Assembly: GCF_029848115.1 (NCBI RefSeq)
Contig: NZ_JARVXG010000024.1
Location: forward strand, 1-16,380
Length of the DNA: 16,380 bases
Direction: 5' to 3'
Source: Methanobacterium formicicum
GTDB taxonomy: Archaea; Methanobacteriota; Methanobacteria; Methanobacteriales; Methanobacteriaceae
This document shows, piece after piece, positions 1-16,380 of the stretch (its first letter is position 1; each line of letters opens with the position of its first letter). A program made the translations under genes and the position numbers. The notes beneath the pieces are model-generated. The model made no database searches, was not told where the DNA came from, and saw only the letters and a program-made list of their open reading frames with translations.

Positions 1-165
1 AAATCAGACTATTTTAGGATTGAAATAAAGACCAGCCTTAACTGTACGAAATTTATCTTAAACTAAGTTATTAAGAACATCATGTACATGCGTAGGGGCC
101 CTCATTAATTTTCGCAAAAGATAAATAAGAAAGTAGAAAAAAGATTAAAAAAGAGGCGATCATGG
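1..165. other. Upstream non-coding region of the lipoprotein gene
   Basis: This AT-rich stretch precedes the first gene and holds no ORF that I can support. A TATA-like element (AAATTTATCTTA, about 49-60) could promote the lipoprotein gene. A perfect 10-bp palindrome CATGTACATG lies at 81-90, followed by a GC-rich near-palindrome (AGGGGCCCT) at about 94-102. The Shine-Dalgarno-like GAGGCGAT (153-160) sits just before the ATG at 166. The promoter call is weak because several AT-rich alternatives exist. Confidence 0.4.
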
Positions 166-690
166 ATGGGGGAAAAATATCTAGGATTCATAGCTGTTTT
201 GGTGATAATTGGGCTGATTGTGGCCGTATCTGGATGCACATCTTCAAGTAGTGAAAAAAATACAAATAATACACCTAACATAAATTATTTAAATTTCACA
301 GCAAATGGAGTTTCATTCAAATATATGTCTGATTATATGACTGTAAAACAAGGCACAGGAAATATTATTGCTGAATTGAATTATACAACTTTAGGTTCTC
401 CAGGTTATGTTGTGAAATATCCTGGGATGTCGTTAGAGTCTTTAAAGTCAAAAATTGAATTAGAAACTTATCCTGACCACAATATCACCGAAACTAAAAT
501 AATAGGTAAGGAATTGAATTATAATGGTTATAGAATAAATAGTAAGGCTAAGTCTCCCTACAACATGACCGAAGATTATATTATATTTGAAACAGGGGGA
601 TCTTCTTATGAAATTTCAATTTTTGGAGAGTCTGGTAATTCATTAAGTTATATCATCAACCCAATTGAACAAAGTATTTATGTTTCATAA
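166..690 (+). CDS. Small secreted lipoprotein, PsbP-like
   Basis: The product has 174 residues. An N-terminal hydrophobic segment (residues 5-22) ends in a lipobox-like VSGC with Cys24, so it is probably exported and lipid-anchored on the outer face of the cytoplasmic membrane. A Ser/Asn/Thr-rich linker (about 25-40) follows. The rest, with a start resembling NFTANGVSFKY and alternating beta-type segments, resembles the PsbP-related or DUF1795-like lipoproteins common in Methanobacteriales; this is recall of a pattern, not a search result. The start at 166 follows the Shine-Dalgarno-like GAGGCGAT, and an ATG four bases upstream is in another frame. Codon use is more AT-rich than in the housekeeping genes downstream. 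The gene stands alone, with a 480-bp gap after it. Its exact function and any ligand are unknown. Confidence 0.8.
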   Translation: MGEKYLGFIAVLVIIGLIVAVSGCTSSSSEKNTNNTPNINYLNFTANGVSFKYMSDYMTVKQGTGNIIAELNYTTLGSPGYVVKYPGMSLESLKSKIELETYPDHNITETKIIGKELNYNGYRINSKAKSPYNMTEDYIIFETGGSSYEISIFGESGNSLSYIINPIEQSIYVS

Positions 691-697
691 CCAATAA

Positions 698-718
698 TTT
701 CTTTTTACCCTTCCTTTT
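698..718 (+). terminator. T-rich terminator candidate after the lipoprotein gene
   Basis: Pyrimidine and T-rich tracts (TTTCTTTTT, then CCCTTCCTTTT) begin eight bases after the stop codon. Archaeal RNA polymerase commonly stops at oligo-T in the non-template strand. No hairpin is visible here, so the call rests on T-richness alone. Confidence 0.35.
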
Positions 719-1055
719 GAATCATTAGGTCAGATAATTCCTTAAATAGTTTGGTATAGTAATCTACTGTTTCTTTTGAATTAATTCAATGTTAAAACTG
801 GGCTACTCACTATTTTAATTAATGTTGAAGACAGCCACAGGGGCAGAAAAGTCATCATAATAGGTGTAGCTTGCCCTAAGATCATTAAGTATTAATTCAA
901 TGGATAGCAATGTAAACCATACTACTTAAAAAGTTTAGATAACATAGCAAATATTAAACATCTGATATTTTTACAAGGATAGGAAAGGAAGTTTTTTTAA
1001 AATGAACATAGTTCCCAGTATTGTAGAGTAGCAGCCCCAGAATACCAGGCAAGTA

Positions 1056-1075
1056 TTCTATAACCTTCTATAATC
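1056..1075 (+). repeat. Tandem 10-bp TATA-like repeat
   Basis: TTCTATAACC (1056-1065) is followed directly by TTCTATAATC (1066-1075), with one mismatch. Each copy holds a TATA-like core, so the two cores are one helical turn apart. The repeat overlaps the right arm of the GAATAC/GTATTC inverted repeat and lies about 100 bp before the aRF1 start. It may contain the core promoter of aRF1. Confidence 0.6.
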
Positions 1076-1089
1076 TACAGATTGATTAA

Positions 1090-1105
1090 ATTGAATAATT
1101 GAATA
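1090..1105 (+). repeat. Tandem 8-bp repeat ATTGAATA
   Basis: Two exact copies of ATTGAATA lie at 1090-1097 and 1098-1105, within the low-complexity AT-rich leader of aRF1. Related but imperfect ATTGA strings flank them on both sides. Confidence 0.6.
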
Positions 1106-1130
1106 GATTAATTGAAACTCTAATTAATTA

Positions 1131-1150
1131 CACATTTTATAACATTTTAT
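1131..1150 (+). promoter_or_regulatory. Tandem TATA-like element close to the aRF1 start
   Basis: CACATTTTAT (1131-1140) is followed by AACATTTTAT (1141-1150), a second 10-bp tandem duplication with one mismatch. The run ATTTTATAA resembles an archaeal TATA box. A start about 25 bases downstream would leave almost no leader before the ATG at 1171, although a clear Shine-Dalgarno AGGAGCGAT (1157-1165) is present. The tandem TATA at 1056-1075 may therefore be the main promoter. Confidence 0.4.
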
Positions 1151-1154
1151 CAGT

Positions 1155-2400
<1,246 letters not shown>

Positions 2401-2443
2401 TTAAAGTACAGAATATAGTACTTTAAAATCCTTATATTTTTTT
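2401..2443 (+). terminator. Hairpin plus oligo-T terminator of aRF1
   Basis: A perfect 9-bp inverted repeat begins right after the stop codon: TTAAAGTAC (2401-2409), an 8-base loop, and GTACTTTAA (2418-2426). A T-rich tract (TTATATTTTTTT, about 2432-2443) follows. The left arm lies inside the second copy of the 18-bp duplication. Confidence 0.65.
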
Positions 2444-2452
2444 AAATAGGAC

Positions 2453-2466
2453 ACTAAAACTTTAGT
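2453..2466. repeat. Short inverted repeat in the convergent gap
   Basis: ACTAAA (2453-2458) and TTTAGT (2461-2466) form a 6-bp inverted repeat separated by only two bases. It lies in the AT-rich spacer between the convergent aRF1 and phosphoribosyltransferase-like genes. With so short a loop it is more likely a protein-binding site or a chance AT palindrome than a stable RNA hairpin. Confidence 0.35.
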
Positions 2467-2541
2467 TCTAATAAATAAATTTAATACTCCGTCTATTCTA
2501 AAAATAAAATACAATGCTTTCTATTTTTCAAAAGAAATTTG

Positions 2542-2579
2542 AATAACCTTTTTTAAGAAAAATAACGTTTTTTAAGAAA
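2542..2579 (+). repeat. 19-bp tandem duplication in the convergent gap
   Basis: AATAACCTTTTTTAAGAAA (2542-2560) is followed directly by AATAACGTTTTTTAAGAAA (2561-2579), identical at 18 of 19 positions. The reverse complement of each copy (seen by minus-strand transcripts) is TTTCTTAAAAAA followed by GGTTATT or CGTTATT. Confidence 0.9.
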
Positions 2580-2590
2580 TATTTAAAGAG

Positions 2591-2638
2591 AATAAGTAAT
2601 TGGAATTAAAAGAAAATAAGTAATGTGGATTAAAAGAA
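2591..2638 (+). repeat. 24-bp tandem duplication next to the phosphoribosyltransferase-like stop
   Basis: Two adjacent 24-bp units (2591-2614 and 2615-2638) match at 21 of 24 positions. Both begin AATAAGTAAT and end ATTAAAAGAA, and they differ at unit positions 11, 12 and 14. The array ends at the base next to the stop codon of the minus-strand gene that finishes at 2639. Confidence 0.85.
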
Positions 2639-3246
<608 letters not shown>

Positions 3247-3247
3247 C

Positions 3248-3267
3248 TCCTAAAAAGGATTTTAGGA
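3248..3267 (-). promoter_or_regulatory. Hairpin that overlaps a Shine-Dalgarno site
   Basis: On the minus strand TCCTAAAA and TTTTAGGA (window 3260-3267 and 3248-3255) form a perfect 8-bp stem with a 4-base loop. The gene-proximal arm contains the AGGA of the Shine-Dalgarno AGGAGGGG (3244-3251) of the downstream regulator gene. If it folds in RNA it would mask half of the ribosome-binding site; as DNA it could be an operator. The structure is seen; the function is inferred. Confidence 0.45.
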
Positions 3268-3299
3268 TAATTCATAATTAAAATTGGAATCAGTGATAT

Positions 3300-5170
<1,871 letters not shown>

Positions 5171-5174
5171 TTTG

Positions 5175-6719
<1,545 letters not shown>

Positions 6720-6731
6720 TTAGTTTGTTTG

Positions 6732-8408
<1,677 letters not shown>

Positions 8409-8454
8409 AGTATCCTCCCCCTATAAAACCTTGATTTCAATTATTCAATCCGTT

Positions 8455-8464
8455 GGTTTATTAA
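8455..8464 (-). promoter_or_regulatory. TATA-like element for the suhB-nadK-cfbE operon
   Basis: On the minus strand the region reads CATTAATAAACC, a plausible TATA box about 50 bases before the suhB ATG at 8408. Initiation about 25 bases downstream would leave a leader of roughly 25 bases that includes the GGGGAGGAT ribosome-binding site. A second AT run (GTTTTATAG) lies too close to the start codon to serve. Confidence 0.35.
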
Positions 8465-8530
8465 TGACCCCTTTACCCGAGGTTGGTGAGTCAGTTGATA
8501 GGGATTGGTGGTTATTTCAAGCCATTCCCT

Positions 8531-8544
8531 TTTAACCGGTTAAA
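8531..8544. promoter_or_regulatory. 14-bp perfect palindrome between pdaD and suhB
   Basis: TTTAACCGGTTAAA is its own reverse complement. It lies just past the pdaD stop codon (8555) and about 70 bases upstream of the putative suhB TATA box. It is typical in form of a dimeric regulator's operator, and could also help end pdaD transcription. No regulator can be named. Confidence 0.45.
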
Positions 8545-8554
8545 TTATAATATG

Positions 8555-8998
8555 TTATTCCAGGTATACCACCGCAGCCAGAGCCACTCCCTGGCTTTTT
8601 ACTTTATGACTTTCCTGGGCTATGATAATTTCCCTGATGTCCAGATCCCTAACCTGCATCATGTACTTTACCATGGCTTCTGCTTCCTCCTTGAGGGTTT
8701 CCGGGTCCTGGTTAACCCCGGAGTGTTCCACCACGCATCCAAATTCATTGGAGGTGGCTACAGCTACTACTGCAGTTAATAGATCACCTGGCTGGTCCGA
8801 ATGAATACAGGACAGGACACAGTTCACCATTTTACCCTCTTCAATGTGGGGTAGTTCTACTATCTCTGTGTCTCGGGGTAGTATACTGGATACTGGTATG
8901 AGGTTCACGTCACCAATCCCTGCGTCTAAAAGTGCGTTGTCAAAGGCGTTTAGTCTGGTGGGTCCTTCTGATTTTCCGGATGTTATTGAAACTTTCAT
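8555..8998 (-). CDS. pdaD: Pyruvoyl-dependent arginine decarboxylase
   Basis: PdaD decarboxylates arginine to agmatine, the first step of archaeal polyamine synthesis. The 147-residue proenzyme cleaves itself at the Ser-Ser bond in the motif PVSSILP (Ser37-Ser38), and Ser38 becomes the pyruvoyl cofactor at the start of the alpha chain. The flanking [19 protein letters not shown] and the segment [10 protein letters not shown] are family-typical. Length is close to that of other archaeal members. The ATG follows a weak Shine-Dalgarno, GTGAT, three bases away. The gene is divergent from the aIF5A gene with a 221-bp shared promoter region, and speB, which consumes agmatine, follows aIF5A. Identification is secure. 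Confidence 0.93.
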   Translation of the reverse strand: MKVSITSGKSEGPTRLNAFDNALLDAGIGDVNLIPVSSILPRDTEIVELPHIEEGKMVNCVLSCIHSDQPGDLLTAVVAVATSNEFGCVVEHSGVNQDPETLKEEAEAMVKYMMQVRDLDIREIIIAQESHKVKSQGVALAAVVYLE

Positions 8999-9013
8999 GG
9001 TATCACTTGTAAT

Positions 9014-9100
<87 letters not shown>

Positions 9101-9128
9101 GAGTTATTAGAAAGCAGAGTTTATATTA

Positions 9129-9185
<57 letters not shown>

Positions 9186-9219
9186 TAAGATTTATACGTA
9201 TATTACGGAGGTAAATAGC

Positions 9220-10622
<1,403 letters not shown>

Positions 10623-10646
10623 ATCATGACAAAATCATTTAATCAC

Positions 10647-10684
10647 TTTTTTAGTTAATTTCTTCTTGAATCTCGTCTTTTTCC
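10647..10684 (+). terminator. T-rich terminator candidate after speB
   Basis: Two T-rich tracts (TTTTTT at 10647-10652 and CTTTTTCC near 10677-10684) follow the speB stop in a pyrimidine-rich stretch. No hairpin is evident. This is consistent with oligo-T termination in archaea and with a separate promoter for the next gene. Confidence 0.4.
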
Positions 10685-10692
10685 AGATATTA

Positions 10693-10706
10693 TATAAATA
10701 TTTATA
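10693..10706 (+). promoter_or_regulatory. Palindromic TATA element upstream of the cyclodeaminase gene
   Basis: TATAAATATTTATA is a 14-bp palindrome resembling the one at 9074-9089, and is followed by CCCCCC. Initiation near 10730 would give a leader of about 135 bases that includes a tandem repeat. It could be the promoter of the ornithine cyclodeaminase gene. Confidence 0.4.
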
Positions 10707-10720
10707 GATATCCCCCCAAA

Positions 10721-10760
10721 TATTTAGAAATGTTAAAAAATAGTTAGAAATGTTAAAATT
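10721..10760 (+). repeat. 20-bp tandem duplication in the cyclodeaminase leader
   Basis: TATTTAGAAATGTTAAAAAA (10721-10740) is followed directly by TAGTTAGAAATGTTAAAATT (10741-10760), identical at 17 of 20 positions. It lies between the putative TATA element and the coding region. Confidence 0.85.
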
Positions 10761-10861
10761 ACAATAATGATCACTAGTAAAAAATCGTGCTTCCAGGGAT
10801 ATTCCACCAATGATTGAAATAATACGAATGATCCTTGGGTTTAGATGAAAAATAGGAGGAT

Positions 10862-12093
<1,232 letters not shown>

Positions 12094-12096
<3 letters not shown>

Positions 12097-12147
12097 ATAA
12101 CAAAAACTGTTATCTACTCCCTATTGGGGGGGGGATTAATTTTTTTT
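12094..12147 (+). terminator. Hairpin, G-run and T8 terminator of the cyclodeaminase gene
   Basis: A perfect 9-bp stem, TAGATAACA (12094-12102) with TGTTATCTA (12108-12116) and a 5-base loop, starts at the TAG stop itself. It is followed by nine consecutive Gs (12126-12134) and then eight Ts (12140-12147). The hairpin and T-run together look like a strong terminator; the G9 tract between them is unusual. Confidence 0.6.
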
Positions 12148-12156
12148 ATCAAACAG

Positions 12157-12169
12157 TTCCCGGTGGGAA
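12157..12169 (+). promoter_or_regulatory. Inverted repeat upstream of adenine deaminase
   Basis: TTCCC-GGT-GGGAA forms a 5-bp inverted repeat. Its core CCCGGTGGGA (12159-12168) is identical to the core of the hairpin upstream of aIF5A (9174-9183). It could be a binding site for a shared regulator. Confidence 0.35.
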
Positions 12170-12183
12170 TTGTATTACAGTTT

Positions 12184-12215
12184 ATTCCAGTAATTAAATA
12201 TTCCAGTAATTAAAG
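12184..12215 (+). repeat. 16-bp tandem duplication upstream of adenine deaminase
   Basis: ATTCCAGTAATTAAAT (12184-12199) is followed directly by ATTCCAGTAATTAAAG (12200-12215), identical at 15 of 16 positions. It lies 33-64 bases before the ade start codon, in the probable promoter or leader. Confidence 0.9.
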
Positions 12216-12247
12216 ATTAGCACTTGAATCAATCCAGAGGGATGTGT

Positions 12248-13858
<1,611 letters not shown>

Positions 13859-13892
13859 ATTCTGTGAATTTCTATAATTTCCCAGTTTTTAG

Positions 13893-13910
13893 GGATAAAA
13901 AGCTATTTAT
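13893..13910 (+). promoter_or_regulatory. TATA region of the metallo-hydrolase gene, repeated inside its coding region
   Basis: GGATAAAAAGCTATTTAT (13893-13910) includes a TATA-like CTATTTAT about 75 bases before the start codon. The same 18 bases occur again at 14276-14293 inside the gene, where they encode part of [11 protein letters not shown]5 run (13886-13890) just before it may be the ade terminator. Confidence 0.4.
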
Positions 13911-13979
13911 CAGTACCAAAAGACGGATTAATCTGGAATATAGACACACATAACTATTATGGGAAGAATGGTGTTTGAA

Positions 13980-14858
<879 letters not shown>

Positions 14859-14900
14859 TTTTATTAAATAATTAAATCAAGGAGAATGGATTTAAGGATG

Positions 14901-15515
<615 letters not shown>

Positions 15516-15544
15516 GGTTTCACCATTAGTTTTTAAACCAGCTA

Positions 15545-15556
15545 TTTTTTAAAAAA
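15545..15556. repeat. T6A6 palindrome between DUF2124 and DUF447
   Basis: TTTTTTAAAAAA is a 12-bp palindrome in the 69-bp spacer. On the minus strand it could act as a weak oligo-T stop after DUF2124 or as part of a promoter for DUF447. A further AT-run (TTTATAAAAAA on the minus strand) overlaps the 3' end of the DUF2124 gene. Confidence 0.35.
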
Positions 15557-15584
15557 CATTACCACTGAAGTCATTCCTGCTGAT

Positions 15585-16049
<465 letters not shown>

Positions 16050-16162
16050 TAAATCACCATAATCTAAAAAACAATAGGTGGAATTTTAAAAAATTAATAA
16101 AAAGCTTAAACTAGGGGAATTCTAAAACAAAGCAAACACTCAAGGTGAATGTTCATTAAATC

Positions 16163-16380
<218 letters not shown>

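Noticed and set aside
822..860. 12-codon frame in the aRF1 upstream gap
   Set aside because: It has no ribosome-binding site, is very short, and overlaps the patch considered as a possible RNA.
12224..12247. TTG start adding eight residues to adenine deaminase
   Set aside because: The Shine-Dalgarno GAGGGAT lies inside this extension and points to ATG 12248.

Overview
The window reads as a chromosomal segment of a methanogenic archaeon of the order Methanobacteriales, most likely Methanobacterium or a close relative. The evidence is archaeal translation factors (aRF1 and hypusine-type aIF5A), a Mur-ligase-like coenzyme F430 synthetase, a pyruvoyl-type arginine decarboxylase, archaeal DUF447 and DUF2124 proteins, AT-rich TATA-box promoters, and Shine-Dalgarno sequences close to GGAGGTGAT. 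No tRNA, rRNA, CRISPR array, transposase, integrase or phage gene was seen. The gene content is housekeeping rather than accessory.

Layout. (1) Positions 1-1170, plus strand: a small lipoprotein gene and a 480-bp AT-rich gap that holds the promoter region of the release-factor gene. (2) 1171-2400, plus strand: peptide chain release factor aRF1, ending in a tandem duplication and a hairpin terminator. (3) 2639-5122, minus strand: hemC, a Gfo/Idh/MocA oxidoreductase and an HTH-phosphoribosyltransferase regulator, read in that order; hemC and the oxidoreductase overlap by GTGA. (4) 5325-8408, minus strand: an inositol-phosphatase-family gene, NAD kinase and the F430 synthetase cfbE, tightly packed. 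(5) 8555-12096: an arginine, polyamine and hypusine block. pdaD (minus) is divergent from aIF5A, speB and an archaeal ornithine cyclodeaminase (plus). (6) 12248-14858, plus strand: adenine deaminase and a metallo-beta-lactamase-fold protein. (7) 14901-16303, minus strand: DUF447, DUF2124 and an unannotated 46-residue membrane protein.

How the genes fit together. Block 5 takes arginine to agmatine (PdaD) and agmatine to putrescine plus urea (SpeB), and takes ornithine to proline (cyclodeaminase). The hypusine-bearing factor aIF5A lies between the two agmatine genes, and pdaD and aIF5A share a divergent region with a 16-bp palindromic TATA element. This fits archaeal models in which agmatine supplies the hypusine side chain. 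Block 4 places a probable NADP phosphatase directly before NAD kinase; in Methanocaldococcus jannaschii these two are fused in one protein. Blocks 3 and 4 together hold an early (hemC) and a last (cfbE) step of the tetrapyrrole route to F430.

The least expected signal is a set of two-copy tandem duplications, with units of 8-24 bp, scattered through several intergenic regions. Three lie in the 240-bp convergent gap after aRF1, and one of these creates both a second in-frame stop codon and the terminator hairpin of the release-factor gene. No clearly new multi-gene system was found.
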